DNA of 64,000 nucleotides from Parasalinivibrio latis (GTDB taxonomy: Bacteria; Pseudomonadota; Gammaproteobacteria; Enterobacterales; Vibrionaceae), in the NCBI RefSeq assembly GCF_036825535.1, contig NZ_CP098812.1, positions 372,001 through 436,000 on the forward strand, in the 5' to 3' direction. The notes beneath the pieces were generated by a model. That model was not told the DNA's origin. It saw only the letters and a list, made by a program, of their open reading frames with translations, and did no database searches. Shown here piece after piece: positions 44,417-54,362 of this stretch. How positions within the stretch are numbered: the stretch's first letter is position 1; each line of letters begins with the position of its first letter. Made by a program: the position numbers and the translations under genes.

Positions 44417-45637
44417 TTACCCTACCACGCTCATTAAGTTGAAGATGGGGAGGTACATCGCAACCACGATACTGCCAATAAGGCCCCCCAGTATCAGGAT
44501 GATCATAGGTTCGATAATCTGCCCCAGGTTATCAACGGTGTTATCAACTTCGGCCTCGTAGATGGTTGCCAGGCGGTTCAGCATATCGTCCAGTGATCCG
44601 GATTCTTCACCGATCATCACCATCTCCAGCACCATTTCCGGGAAAATACCGGACTGGCGCATCGCCAAATAGAGTGGCGAGCCGGCCGCAGTGTGCATGT
44701 GTACCTGCTCCATTCCCTGTTTGAAATGCAGGTTGTTGGCTGATTGGGATGCGGACAGCAGCCCGCTCAGGATAGGGATACCGGAGCTGAACGTTGTTGC
44801 CAGTGTCCGGCTTATCCGGGCAATGGCGGCCTTGCCAAAAATGGGGCCAAAAATTGGGATTTTCAGCATTGTCCGGCAGGATTTCAGCTGCAAGCTTTCG
44901 CTGCGCTTTTTTGCCTGCTTATAGGTAAAGACAAACGCGATAATCCCCAGCAAAAGGTAGAGGCCGTGCTGCTGAATCAGGTTGGAAAGATCGACAATTT
45001 TCTGGGTGAACCAGGGAAGGTCGGTGTTAAAAGAACGGAAGATGGCATCAAACTGCGGGATAACAAACAGCAGCATACCAACGGTAACACCAATGGCAAC
45101 CGTGCTGACAATTCCTGGGTAAATCATGGCTTTTACCACTTTTTTCCGCAGTGCTTCCGTTTTTTCCCGGTACTGGGTAATACGCTTAAAAACCTCTGCC
45201 AGATGGCCGGTCTGTTCGCCCACGGCCACCAAGTCACAGTAAAAGGTGTCAAATAATGGGGAGGCAGATTTCAGTGCCTGGGAGAGTGGGGTACCGGCTT
45301 CAATTTTGCTGCACACCTGCGCCAGGATGGCGCGCAATTCCCCCTGTCTTGTCCCGTCACGGATCATCTTGATTGACTGTATCAGCGGGACACCGGCATC
45401 AAGCATGGTTGCTAGCTGGCGGCTTAGCATAGTGATGTGGGTGGGTTTGGCCCGGTTGCGCATCATGGTAGTTGCTGAGGGCTTACGGGCTTTGAACTTG
45501 GTGGTACGGATCTTCAGTTTGTTCAGGTGTGCACGGACTTCTGGTTCACTCAGCGCCAACATATCACCGGCACATTTTTTTCCGTCCGGTGCGATGCCTT
45601 TCCAGAAGAAGTGTTTTAATTCATTGTGGTTTTTCAC
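44417..45637 (-). CDS. pilC: PilC, type IV pilus inner-membrane platform protein
   Basis: 406 aa, with two T2SF domains and three membrane helices (about 175-200, 225-245 and 380-402), the platform on which PilB drives pilin assembly. The frame extends to 45718. An ATG at 45643 lies only one base after GAGGG, while the GTG two codons later (45637) is seven bases away, so GTG is preferred. The N-terminus (HFFWKGIAPDGKKCAG) is family-like. Pilus assembly order pilA-pilB-pilC-pilD as in Vibrio. Confidence 0.93.
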   Translation of the reverse strand: MKNHNELKHFFWKGIAPDGKKCAGDMLALSEPEVRAHLNKLKIRTTKFKARKPSATTMMRNRAKPTHITMLSRQLATMLDAGVPLIQSIKMIRDGTRQGELRAILAQVCSKIEAGTPLSQALKSASPLFDTFYCDLVAVGEQTGHLAEVFKRITQYREKTEALRKKVVKAMIYPGIVSTVAIGVTVGMLLFVIPQFDAIFRSFNTDLPWFTQKIVDLSNLIQQHGLYLLLGIIAFVFTYKQAKKRSESLQLKSCRTMLKIPIFGPIFGKAAIARISRTLATTFSSGIPILSGLLSASQSANNLHFKQGMEQVHMHTAAGSPLYLAMRQSGIFPEMVLEMVMIGEESGSLDDMLNRLATIYEAEVDNTVDNLGQIIEPMIILILGGLIGSIVVAMYLPIFNLMSVVG

Positions 45638-45663
45638 CGTCATTCCCTCGAATACAAGCCGGG

Positions 45664-47358
45664 TTAACGCAACTGGATAACCCGCTGAACCTCTTCCAGA
45701 CTGGTGATGCCTTCGCATACGGCCCGGATCCCGGATTTCGACAATGTGTGCATGCCTTCTTTGATCGCCTGGTGCTCAAGCTCCATGGCATTGGCACTGT
45801 GCAGGATCACCTCTGACAATGCCGGTGTCATGGGCATCAGCTCATAAATACCCAGCCGGCCAAGGTAGCCGTTATTGCAGTGGTCACAGCCGTTGTGGTT
45901 GGCGCGGTAAATGGTTTGCTGGGTCAGCTCCGCGAACCTTTTTGACAGGAACAGGTAGTTTTCCCCTGACAAATCTTCCGGCTGCCGGCAGTGTTTGCAA
46001 AGCCGCCTTGTCAGGCGCTGTGCGATGATAAGGCTCAGCGAAGAAGCCAGGTTGTAGCCGGGAACCCCCATATTGGCAAGGCGCACAATGGTTTCTGCCG
46101 CAGAGTTGGTATGCAGGGTGGAAAGTACCAGGTGGCCGGTCTGGGCGGCCTTGATAGCAATTTCGGCGGTTTCCAGATCCCGGATCTCGCCAACCATTAC
46201 CACATCCGGATCCTGACGCAGGAACGAACGAAGTGCGGCGGCAAAATCCAGCCCGATCTCCCGGTTAACGTTAACTTGGTTAATGCCGGGAAGGTTGATT
46301 TCTACCGGGTCTTCGGCGGTTGAGATGTTTTTTTCCGGCTGGTTCAGGTAGCTGAGCCCACTGTACAGGGAAACGGTTTTTCCGCTCCCGGTCGGCCCGG
46401 TGACCAGGATCATCCCCTGGGGTTTGTTCAGGGCATTGAGGTAGCTGCACTCCTGGCCTTTGGTGTAACCGAGCTGGCTGATCTCCAGTTTGACATTCCC
46501 GCTGTCGAGAAGGCGCAGGACGATCTTCTCACCCCATAGTGTCGGCAGGCTGGATACCCGCATATCGATGGAAACCCCAGCGCCGATATCCAGTTTCATC
46601 CGGCCGTCCTGAGGTAAGCGGCGCTCAGCGATATTCAACCCGGCAAGGATCTTAAGCCGGGTTGCCAGGCGGCGGGAAACCCCCAGAGGCGGTTCGCTGT
46701 AGATCTGCAAGATACCGTCAAGCCGGAAGCGGATCCGGTAGCTGTGCTCGTAGGGTTCGAAGTGGATATCGGATGCCTGTTTACGGGTGGCATCTATCAG
46801 CACCTGGTAGATATAGCGGCTGACCGGGGCGTCATCGTTGAGCTCGGCAACGCCGCTGCCACTGTCATCAAGGTTTTCCAGCATCGCCAGCTCATCTTCG
46901 CTGACACTGACGCTGCGGCTCTCCCCGCTGATACGTTTGCCGTAAAGCCGACGGATTGCCCCCTCAATCTGGCCGATTTCCAACAGTACCGGGATAACCT
47001 GGTAGCCGGTGGCAAAGCGGAATTCATCTTGCGTATCAAGCCGGGTAGGGTCACAGATGCCCAGAAACAATTGGTTGTCCTGAATCGCCAGTGGGATCAC
47101 CTGGTGGGAGAGCACCATTTCCTTATGGCCAAGGTTCTGGCTGGTGGCTTCCCAGGGGTAGGCTTCCAGACGCTCTACTGCGTCTCCGAAGATCTGGGAT
47201 ATCTGTTCAGCCAATGCCAGGCCGGTAGAAATGCCTAAAGCGACCAATGCCGAGGGCACATTGCTGCCCTCGGCACTGACTTTGTTGCTAATTTCTTGCT
47301 CCTGCGCCGGGGTAATAAATTCCGCCTGACGCAGAACAGCAGCAAGGTTTGTGTTCAT
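45664..47358 (-). CDS. pilB: PilB, type IV pilus assembly ATPase
   Basis: 564 aa hexameric ATPase that powers pilus extension. N-terminal T2SE/MshE-like domain (about 45-150), then the ATPase domain with Walker A GPTGSGKT at 321-328, Asp/His boxes and a tetracysteine zinc site (CKHC and CDHC near residues 457-487). Starts three bases after the pilA stop. Confidence 0.97.
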   Translation of the reverse strand: MNTNLAAVLRQAEFITPAQEQEISNKVSAEGSNVPSALVALGISTGLALAEQISQIFGDAVERLEAYPWEATSQNLGHKEMVLSHQVIPLAIQDNQLFLGICDPTRLDTQDEFRFATGYQVIPVLLEIGQIEGAIRRLYGKRISGESRSVSVSEDELAMLENLDDSGSGVAELNDDAPVSRYIYQVLIDATRKQASDIHFEPYEHSYRIRFRLDGILQIYSEPPLGVSRRLATRLKILAGLNIAERRLPQDGRMKLDIGAGVSIDMRVSSLPTLWGEKIVLRLLDSGNVKLEISQLGYTKGQECSYLNALNKPQGMILVTGPTGSGKTVSLYSGLSYLNQPEKNISTAEDPVEINLPGINQVNVNREIGLDFAAALRSFLRQDPDVVMVGEIRDLETAEIAIKAAQTGHLVLSTLHTNSAAETIVRLANMGVPGYNLASSLSLIIAQRLTRRLCKHCRQPEDLSGENYLFLSKRFAELTQQTIYRANHNGCDHCNNGYLGRLGIYELMPMTPALSEVILHSANAMELEHQAIKEGMHTLSKSGIRAVCEGITSLEEVQRVIQLR

Positions 47359-47361
47359 TGA

Positions 47362-47760
47362 TTATTTACAAGCGTCTAAAGGCACACCCGTGTTATTTGC
47401 ACAACTCCAACCATTAGAGTTGCTTTTAGTGTAAACAATAGTTTTTGTGTTGATTGATGTATTTGCATTGAACGCAAATGTTGCAGTTCCTCCTGAAGCA
47501 GTTGCCGCTAAGGTAATGCTACCTAAATTTGTCATGTCAGTGTTTCCACCAACATCCGTAACCGCAGCGGGGAAAGAACCTTTTTCTTGCTGATATAGGT
47601 CTATATTGGTTTGAAGTGAGCGTAAGGTTGCTAAGCCAGCGGCCGCTTCGGATTTCTTAACATAGTCTTGATAAGCGGGAATCGCGATCGCAGAAAGCAC
47701 ACCAATTACCGCCACCACAATCATCAGCTCAATCAAGCTGAAACCTTGTTGCTTTTTCAT
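47362..47760 (-). CDS. pilA: PilA, type IV major pilin
   Basis: 132 aa. Class A leader MKKQQG, cut by PilD before Phe7, with Glu11 as the +5 glutamate and the hydrophobic N-terminal helix (about 7-35). The C-terminal disulfide loop is Cys120-Cys131. Behind GGAGAGAG. The variable part is visibly richer in A and T, with codons such as AAT and ACT, than pilB or pilC on either side, which suggests allele exchange. The pilin builds the surface filament used for attachment and, in relatives, DNA uptake. Confidence 0.95.
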   Translation of the reverse strand: MKKQQGFSLIELMIVVAVIGVLSAIAIPAYQDYVKKSEAAAGLATLRSLQTNIDLYQQEKGSFPAAVTDVGGNTDMTNLGSITLAATASGGTATFAFNANTSINTKTIVYTKSNSNGWSCANNTGVPLDACK

Positions 47761-47970
47761 TTCTCTCTCCGTTAATAAATAGCAGTACTTATACTGTGGT
47801 GACTAATTTACTCCCGGAAACTGACTTGGATAGTAGGCAGTTTGGCGTGCTTCGAGTTGCGCCACAAAATTGACACTAACTGTCTGTCATGACTTAAAAA
47901 ACTTAGAAGTGAGTCGAGAAAAATCTGAGGGGAATATCAGGCAAGCAAGGGGATTGCCTGCCCGGAAAAA

Positions 47971-48900
47971 TCAGCTAAAGCGCATGGAAAGATCCATCGC
48001 CCGGATATGTTTGGTCAGGGCACCGACAGAAATAAAATCCACCCCGGTTTCAGCAAAGGCTCGGATGGTTTTATGGGTCACATTGCCGGAGACTTCCAAT
48101 GCCACCCGTCCCTGGTTAATCAGCACCGCATCACGCATCATACCGGTGGTGAAGTTATCCAGCATCACAATGTCGGCACCGGCATTGATGGCCAGTTGCA
48201 GCTCGTCCAAGCTCTCGACTTCAATTTCAATCGGCTTGTTCGGGTTCAGTTCCCGGGCCTTGCTGATCACCGCTTCAATCCCGCCACAGGCGATAATGTG
48301 ATTTTCCTTAATCAGGTAGGCGTCAAAAACCCCGATTCGGTGATTGTGGCCGCCGCCGCAGGTTACAGCATATTTCAGCGCACTGCGAAGGCCGGGGATA
48401 GTCTTGCGGGTATCGAGCAACCGGGTCTGGGTGCCTTCCAGCTCTTTGGCATAAGTAGCGACTACCGTGGCGCAGCCTGAAAGGGTCTGGACAAAGTTCA
48501 TCGCATTGCGCTCCCCGGTCAGGAGCAACCGGGCAGGGCCTGTCAGCTTGCAAAGCACCTGGTTTGGGGTGACGGTGTCGCCGTCTTCCACCTGCCACTC
48601 CAGCGTCACGCTGCCACCGAGCTGGCGGAATACTTCGTCAGCAAAAGCCTTGCCGCAGAATATGCCGTCTTCCCGGGTGATCAACGTGGCTTCGCTGATA
48701 CGGTCTTCCGGGATCAGTTGGGCTGTCACATCAAGTGACGGGTCAACCATCCCGCCAAGGTCTTCACGAAGTGCATCAGCAACGCAACGCTGTACATCAA
48801 TGCTGAGCATGGCCTCGACAGCCTGCTGACGGGATTCGGCATTGTGGAACGAGAATTTGGCTTGGTCGGGAGTGGGTTGGCTCATGGGTTTGCAGTCCAT
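47971..48900 (-). CDS. nadC: NadC, quinolinate phosphoribosyltransferase
   Basis: 309 aa enzyme that makes nicotinic acid mononucleotide from quinolinate and PRPP in NAD synthesis. Family motifs LREDLGG, GERNAMNFVQTLSG, LDTRKTIPGLR and GGGHNHRIG are intact. Start at 48900 or 48885; neither has a clear ribosome site. Divergent from ampD, as in E. coli. A weak hairpin (CAGGCAA/TTGCCTG, 47938-47960) lies downstream. Confidence 0.97.
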   Translation of the reverse strand: MDCKPMSQPTPDQAKFSFHNAESRQQAVEAMLSIDVQRCVADALREDLGGMVDPSLDVTAQLIPEDRISEATLITREDGIFCGKAFADEVFRQLGGSVTLEWQVEDGDTVTPNQVLCKLTGPARLLLTGERNAMNFVQTLSGCATVVATYAKELEGTQTRLLDTRKTIPGLRSALKYAVTCGGGHNHRIGVFDAYLIKENHIIACGGIEAVISKARELNPNKPIEIEVESLDELQLAINAGADIVMLDNFTTGMMRDAVLINQGRVALEVSGNVTHKTIRAFAETGVDFISVGALTKHIRAMDLSMRFS

Positions 48901-49108
48901 TGTTTATCAGGTGACGTAATCTGCGCACAATGATACATACCGGCCAAGATATTGCCATCATGTTTGACGGAGGTTTGTATTTGGATCCGGTTTCTTTTCG
49001 GTTTTGTGTGCAGCAGACACAACCCTCCTGCGCGGCTTCAATTCTTGCACGTGATACAACATACTGAATGAAGTGGTAACTTGTCTTTTTATCCGGGAAA
49101 TAGTGTCC

Positions 49109-49669
49109 ATGTCATCCTTCCTTGTCTCTCACGATCACTGGCTGTCTCCTGCGCGCCGCAGCCCTTCTCCGCACTTTAATACCCGGCCGGACATTAACGA
49201 TATTTCCCTGTTGGTTATCCATAACATCAGCCTGCCGCCCGGCCAGTTTGGCGGCACCTATGTGGAAGACTTTTTCCTTGGCAACCTGACTTCTACTGCG
49301 CATCCGTTTTTTGATGAGATCCGGGATGTCCAGGTGTCATCGCACCTGTTTATCCGGCGGGACGGGGAAGTGGTGCAGTTCGTTCCGTTTAACGGGCGGG
49401 CATGGCATGCAGGCCAATCGTGTTTTGATGGCCGGGAAAACTGCAATGACTACTCAATCGGTATTGAGCTGGAAGGGACTGATACCCAGGCGTATACCGA
49501 TGGGCAGTATGAGGCTTTGAAAGGCGTGACTGAAGCACTGTTAAAACGTTATCCGGCTATCACCCCTGAACGTATCACCGGGCATGAGCATATTGCCCCA
49601 GGCCGGAAAACGGATCCCGGTTCAGCATTTGACTGGACACGCTATATCCAAAACCTGGATAGCATCTAA
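49109..49669 (+). CDS. ampD: AmpD, 1,6-anhydro-MurNAc-L-alanine amidase
   Basis: 186 aa cytoplasmic zinc amidase of muropeptide recycling. The zinc ligands are in VIHNISLPPG (His), GHEHIAPGRKTDPG (His and Asp). Loss of AmpD derepresses AmpC beta-lactamase where AmpR is present. The frame opens at 49073, but the ATG at 49109 gives the family length. Confidence 0.95.
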   Translation: MSSFLVSHDHWLSPARRSPSPHFNTRPDINDISLLVIHNISLPPGQFGGTYVEDFFLGNLTSTAHPFFDEIRDVQVSSHLFIRRDGEVVQFVPFNGRAWHAGQSCFDGRENCNDYSIGIELEGTDTQAYTDGQYEALKGVTEALLKRYPAITPERITGHEHIAPGRKTDPGSAFDWTRYIQNLDSI

Positions 49670-49707
49670 ACTCTTCTGGTATCCCTGCCATTTCGCCTCT
49701 TTTTGTA

Positions 49708-49726
49708 AATTTGGTCTTACCAATTA
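49708..49726 (+). promoter_or_regulatory. Upstream PdhR box
   Basis: The core TTTGGTCTTACCAAT (49710-49724) differs by one base from the PdhR consensus ATTGGTnnnACCAAT. It lies about 40 bases past the ampD stop and 140 bases upstream of the second clear box. A weaker third match, TCTGGTCTGACTAAT, is at 49743-49757. Confidence 0.7.
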
Positions 49727-49781
49727 TGTTGAGAGGCTATTATCTGGTCTGACTAATAAGTGTTAAATTGAGCTCGTTTCT

Positions 49782-49795
49782 TTGATTGAGGTCAA
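49782..49795 (+). promoter_or_regulatory. FNR-type box upstream of pdhR
   Basis: TTGATTGAGGTCAA matches the FNR consensus TTGATnnnnATCAA at nine of ten positions. FNR represses pdhR-aceEF under anaerobiosis in E. coli; here it would sit just upstream of a TATAAA -10-like element (49812-49817). Confidence 0.6.
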
Positions 49796-49846
49796 GTTTT
49801 TGGTGGACACTTATAAATCCATCTGGTAACGTGTAAACATAAAGTG

Positions 49847-49865
49847 AAATTGGTAAGACCAATTT
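49847..49865 (+). promoter_or_regulatory. PdhR operator
   Basis: AAATTGGTAAGACCAATTT is a perfect palindrome with eight-base arms and an exact match to the PdhR box. It lies about 130 bases upstream of pdhR and downstream of the likely promoter, the place for autorepression relieved by pyruvate. Confidence 0.88.
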
Positions 49866-49993
49866 ACACGATAAGCTAAAAAGCAAAATAAAGTCAGTAA
49901 AGAACACCTATAAGTAAAGCGTCACCGTTAACGTAAAGCCACACTGAGCGCTAACGCAGCCTAACAACAAAAAAGAAGATTTCAGTCAGCACG

Positions 49994-50767
49994 ATGGCCT
50001 ATCAACGTATCAGGCAACCAAAACTTTCCGATGTAATCGAGAAAGAGCTGGAAAGCCTAATTTTGGAAGGAACACTCTCCCCGGGGCAGAAATTGCCGCC
50101 GGAGCGCGAACTTGCGGTCAAGTTCGACGTGTCCCGCCCGTCAATCCGGGAAGCCATCCAGCGACTGGAAGCAAAGAAGCTGCTTTACCGCCGTCAGGGC
50201 GGCGGCACTTTTGTCAGTGACCGTCTTTGGCAGAGTTTTTCTGAACCATTGATTGAACTGCTTGCCGACCATCCCGAATCCCAATTCGACTTACTTGAAT
50301 CCCGCCATGCCCTGGAAGGGATTTCAGCCCACTACGCTGCCTTACGGGGCACCGAAGAAGACTTTCAACGTATCCGGTCATGCCATGACGAGATACAGAG
50401 ACTCCAGCAAAAAGGTGACCTAGAGGATGAAGCCCGGGCCGTCATGCAGTATCTGGTAGCCGTAACTGAAGCCGCGCATAACGTGGTTCTGCTTCATATC
50501 GTAAGAAGCCTGGCACCTCTGCTGGAGCAAAACGTATTACAAAACTTTGAGCTGCTGTACCGCCGCAAAGATGTGGTGGAGAAAGTCAGTACGCACAGGG
50601 CGGGTATTGTAGAGGCGATTGTCTCTGGTGAACCTGAAAAGGCACGCCAGGCATCCCATGCACACTTAGCCTACATTGAGGAAACTTTGTTGGACCTGCG
50701 CCGGGAAGAAAGCCGAAGAGAGCGATCACTGCGCCGCATCCAACAACGCAAGGATGAGCTGGAGTAA
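49994..50767 (+). CDS. pdhR: PdhR, pyruvate-responsive repressor
   Basis: 257 aa GntR-family regulator: winged helix (about residues 8-75, LPPERELAVKFDVSRPSIREAIQRLE) and FCD ligand domain (about 90-235). It represses the pyruvate dehydrogenase genes and releases them on binding pyruvate. Two well-matched PdhR boxes precede it. Ends with a strongly charged coiled tail. Confidence 0.96.
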   Translation: MAYQRIRQPKLSDVIEKELESLILEGTLSPGQKLPPERELAVKFDVSRPSIREAIQRLEAKKLLYRRQGGGTFVSDRLWQSFSEPLIELLADHPESQFDLLESRHALEGISAHYAALRGTEEDFQRIRSCHDEIQRLQQKGDLEDEARAVMQYLVAVTEAAHNVVLLHIVRSLAPLLEQNVLQNFELLYRRKDVVEKVSTHRAGIVEAIVSGEPEKARQASHAHLAYIEETLLDLRREESRRERSLRRIQQRKDELE

Positions 50768-50856
50768 CTGTTCTCACAGATTGCGGCGTTATCAGTTACG
50801 CCAGCTGCGAGAATGCCGAGTTTTGTACGAATCAATCAACGAAAGGATAGATCGCC

Positions 50857-53520
50857 ATGTCTGAAGTCATTAACCATGACGTCGACGCACTGGAGACCCA
50901 AGAGTGGCTTGCAGCCCTTGAGTCTGTCGTTCGTGAAGAAGGTGTAGAACGTGCACAGTATCTGCTTGAGCAAGTACTTGAGCAGGCACGTCTCGACGGT
51001 GTTGATATGCCTACCGGTATCAACACTAACTACGTAAATACGATCCCGGCTACTCAGGAGCCAGCGTATCCTGGTGATACCACCCTTGAGCGCCGTATCC
51101 GTTCTATTATCCGCTGGAACGCGATCATGATCGTTCTGCGTGCTTCGAAGAAAGATCTTGAGCTGGGTGGCCACATGGCTTCATTCCAGTCTTCTGCTGC
51201 ATTCTATGAAGTATGTTTTAACCACTTCTTCCGCGCACCTAATGAGGTGGACGGCGGTGACCTGGTTTATTATCAGGGTCATATCTCCCCAGGCATCTAT
51301 TCTCGCGCCTTTGTTGAAGGCCGCCTGACCGAAGAGCAACTGGACAACTTCCGCCAGGAAGTAGACGGCAAGGGTATCCCTTCATACCCTCACCCTAAAC
51401 TGATGCCTGAGTTCTGGCAGTTCCCAACCGTATCTATGGGTCTGGGCCCAATCTCCGCTATTTACCAGGCACGTTTCCTCAAGTACCTGAGCGGCCGTGG
51501 TATGAAAGATACCACTAACCAGCGCGTATACGCTTTCCTTGGCGATGGCGAGATGGATGAGCCGGAATCACGCGGTGCAATCTCGTTCGCAGCCCGTGAA
51601 AAGCTGGATAACCTGTGCTTCCTGATCAACTGTAACCTGCAGCGCCTCGACGGCCCAGTTATGGGTAACGGCAAGATCATCCAAGAGCTGGAAGGCCTGT
51701 TCAAAGGTGCCGGCTGGAACGTTATCAAGGTTGTCTGGGGCAGTGGCTGGGACAAACTGCTGGCAAAAGACAGCACCGGCAAACTGCTTCAACTGATGAA
51801 TGAAACCATCGACGGCGACTACCAGACCTTTAAGTCTAAAGATGGTGCATACGTTCGCGAGCACTTCTTCGGCAAGTACCCAGAAACTGCAGCACTGGTT
51901 GCAGATATGACTGACGAAGAAATCTTTGCCCTGAAGCGTGGTGGCCATGAGCCAAGCAAGCTGTACGCTGCATTCAAGAACGCTCAGGACACCAAAGACC
52001 GCCCAACCGTGATCCTGGCCAAGACCGTTAAAGGTTATGGCATGGGTGATGCGGCGGAAGGCAAGAACATTGCCCACCAGGTGAAGAAGATGGACATGAC
52101 CCACGTCCAGCACCTGCGTGACCGCCTGGGCTTGCAAGACCTGGTTTCAGATGAATCACTGAAGTCCCTGCCTTACCTGAAGCTGGAAGAGGGCAGTGCA
52201 GAGTTTGAATACCTGCACGCACGCCGTAAGGCACTGCATGGCTATACACCACAGCGCCTGCCTAAGTTTACTGAAGAGTTCGTGGCGCCTGAGCTGGATG
52301 AGTTCAAGCCTCTGCTGGAAGAGCAGAAGCGTGACATCTCTACCACAATGGGCTTTGTACGAGCGCTGAACGTTCTGCTGAAAAACAAAAACATTGGCAA
52401 GAATGTTGTACCAATCATTGCGGATGAAGCCCGTACTTTCGGTATGGAAGGCCTGTTCCGCCAGATCGGTATTTACAACCCGCACGGCCAGAACTACACC
52501 CCACAGGACCGCGATATCGTTTCTTACTATAAAGAAGCAACATCAGGCCAGGTTCTGCAGGAAGGTATCAACGAACTGGGTGCGATGTCATCATGGGTTG
52601 CTGCTGCGACATCTTACAGCACCAACAACCTGCCAATGATTCCGTTCTACATCTACTACTCTATGTTCGGCTTCCAACGTGTTGGCGACATGGCGTGGAT
52701 GGCGGGTGACCAACAGGCTCGCGGCTTCCTGCTGGGCGCCACTGCCGGTCGTACTACCCTGAACGGTGAAGGCCTGCAGCACGAAGACGGTCACAGCCAT
52801 ATCATGGCTGGCACTGTTCCTAACTGTGTGTCTTATGACCCAACTTTCGCTTATGAAGTTGCCGTTATCATGCAAGATGGTATCCGCCGTATGTACGGTG
52901 AGCAGGAGAATGTCTTCTACTACCTGACGCTGATGAACGAAAACTACGCAATGCCAGCGATGCCGGAAGGCGCTGAAGAGGGTATCCGTAAGGGTATCTA
53001 CAAGCTGGAAAGCTATAGTGGCGACAAGAACAAAGTTCAGTTGATGAGCTCCGGCACCATCATGAACGAAGTTCGTAAAGCCGCTCAGATCCTTAGCGAA
53101 GAATACGGCATTGCATCTGACGTTTACTCTGTAACCTCGTTCAACGAACTGGCACGTGAAGGCCAGGACTGTGAGCGCTTTAACATGCTGCACCCAGAAG
53201 CTGAGCAGAAGGTTCCTTACATTGCTCAGGTTATGGGTAGTGAGCCGGCTGTTGCTGCAACTGACTACATGAAGAACTATGCCGAACAGGTTCGCGCATT
53301 TGTTCCTGCTGAGTCTTACAAAGTTCTGGGTACTGACGGCTTTGGCCGCTCAGACAGCCGTGAAAACCTGCGTCGTCACTTTGAAGTGAACGCTGGTTAC
53401 GTGGTAGTAGCTGCCCTGAATGAGCTGGCAAAACGTGGTGATGTTGAGAAATCTGTAGTGGCTGAAGCCATCAAGAAATTCAACATCGACGCTGACAAGA
53501 TGAACCCGCTATTTGCGTAA
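50857..53520 (+). CDS. aceE: AceE, pyruvate dehydrogenase E1
   Basis: 887 aa homodimeric E1 component that decarboxylates pyruvate with thiamine diphosphate and acetylates the E2 lipoyl groups. The ThDP motif GDGEMDEPES begins at residue 229 and runs to NCNLQRLDGP. Length equals E. coli AceE. The 89-base gap from pdhR holds a hairpin (TTCTC/GAGAA with inner GGCGT/ACGCC, 50771-50813) without a T-run, possibly a processing or attenuation element. Strong codon bias. Confidence 0.99.
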   Translation: MSEVINHDVDALETQEWLAALESVVREEGVERAQYLLEQVLEQARLDGVDMPTGINTNYVNTIPATQEPAYPGDTTLERRIRSIIRWNAIMIVLRASKKDLELGGHMASFQSSAAFYEVCFNHFFRAPNEVDGGDLVYYQGHISPGIYSRAFVEGRLTEEQLDNFRQEVDGKGIPSYPHPKLMPEFWQFPTVSMGLGPISAIYQARFLKYLSGRGMKDTTNQRVYAFLGDGEMDEPESRGAISFAAREKLDNLCFLINCNLQRLDGPVMGNGKIIQELEGLFKGAGWNVIKVVWGSGWDKLLAKDSTGKLLQLMNETIDGDYQTFKSKDGAYVREHFFGKYPETAALVADMTDEEIFALKRGGHEPSKLYAAFKNAQDTKDRPTVILAKTVKGYGMGDAAEGKNIAHQVKKMDMTHVQHLRDRLGLQDLVSDESLKSLPYLKLEEGSAEFEYLHARRKALHGYTPQRLPKFTEEFVAPELDEFKPLLEEQKRDISTTMGFVRALNVLLKNKNIGKNVVPIIADEARTFGMEGLFRQIGIYNPHGQNYTPQDRDIVSYYKEATSGQVLQEGINELGAMSSWVAAATSYSTNNLPMIPFYIYYSMFGFQRVGDMAWMAGDQQARGFLLGATAGRTTLNGEGLQHEDGHSHIMAGTVPNCVSYDPTFAYEVAVIMQDGIRRMYGEQENVFYYLTLMNENYAMPAMPEGAEEGIRKGIYKLESYSGDKNKVQLMSSGTIMNEVRKAAQILSEEYGIASDVYSVTSFNELAREGQDCERFNMLHPEAEQKVPYIAQVMGSEPAVAATDYMKNYAEQVRAFVPAESYKVLGTDGFGRSDSRENLRRHFEVNAGYVVVAALNELAKRGDVEKSVVAEAIKKFNIDADKMNPLFA

Positions 53521-53531
53521 GAGACGAGACA

Positions 53532-54362
53532 ATGGCAATCGAAATTTACGTACCAGATATCGGCGCTGATGAAGTTGATGTAACTGAAATCCTTGTCAGC
53601 GTGGGTGACACCGTAGAAGAAGAGCAGTCACTGATCACAGTTGAAGGTGACAAAGCTTCTATGGAAGTTCCTGCTCCACAGGCAGGCGTTGTAAAAGAAA
53701 TCAAAATCGCTGAAGGCGACAAAGTGTCTACCGGCTCTTTGATCATGGTCTTCGAAGCAGCAGGTGCAGTTGAAACTGCACCTCAGCCAGCAGCTGAAGC
53801 GGCGCCTGCGCCTGCAGCAGCGCCGGCTGCGGCTGAGCTGAAAGAAGTCTTCGTACCTGATATCGGCGGTGACGAAGTAGAAGTGACCGAAATCATGGTT
53901 GCAGTCGGTGACAGCATCGAAGAAGAGCAGTCACTGATCACTGTTGAAGGTGACAAGGCTTCTATGGAAGTGCCAGCACCTTTCGCCGGTGTGCTGAAAG
54001 AGATCAAAGTTGCAGCGGGCGACAAAGTGTCCACTGGCTCTCTTATCATGGTATTCGAAACAGCTGGATCTGGTGCTGCACCTGTGGCTGCAGCTCCGGT
54101 TGAAGCACCTGCAGCTGCACCTGTCGCTGGTGGAACGAAAGAAGTTCACGTTCCGGATATCGGCGGTGATGAAGTAGAAGTGACCGAAATCATGGTGGCG
54201 GTTGGTGACAGCATTGCTGAAGAGCAATCACTGATCACCGTTGAAGGTGACAAGGCTTCTATGGAAGTCCCTGCACCATTCGCCGGTACCGTGAAAGAAA
54301 TCAAAGTGGCGGCAGGCGATAAAGTGTCTACCGGCTCTCTGATTATGGTCTTTGAAGTTGCT
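53532..54362 (+). repeat. Three tandem lipoyl-domain repeats inside aceF
   Basis: Units at about 53532-53760, 53838-54060 and 54144-54362, spaced about 306 bases. The stretch coding for the lipoylation site is almost identical in all three, and units 2 and 3 are the most alike. Confidence 0.9.

Noticed and set aside
47840..47870. Sigma-54-like GG...GC pair upstream of pilA on the minus strand
   Set aside because: The spacing is 11 rather than 10 bases between GG and GC, and the rest of the consensus is poor.
48960..49067. 35-codon rightward frame between nadC and ampD
   Set aside because: No ribosome site, no hydrophobic or family signal, and it covers the region where the divergent promoters must lie.
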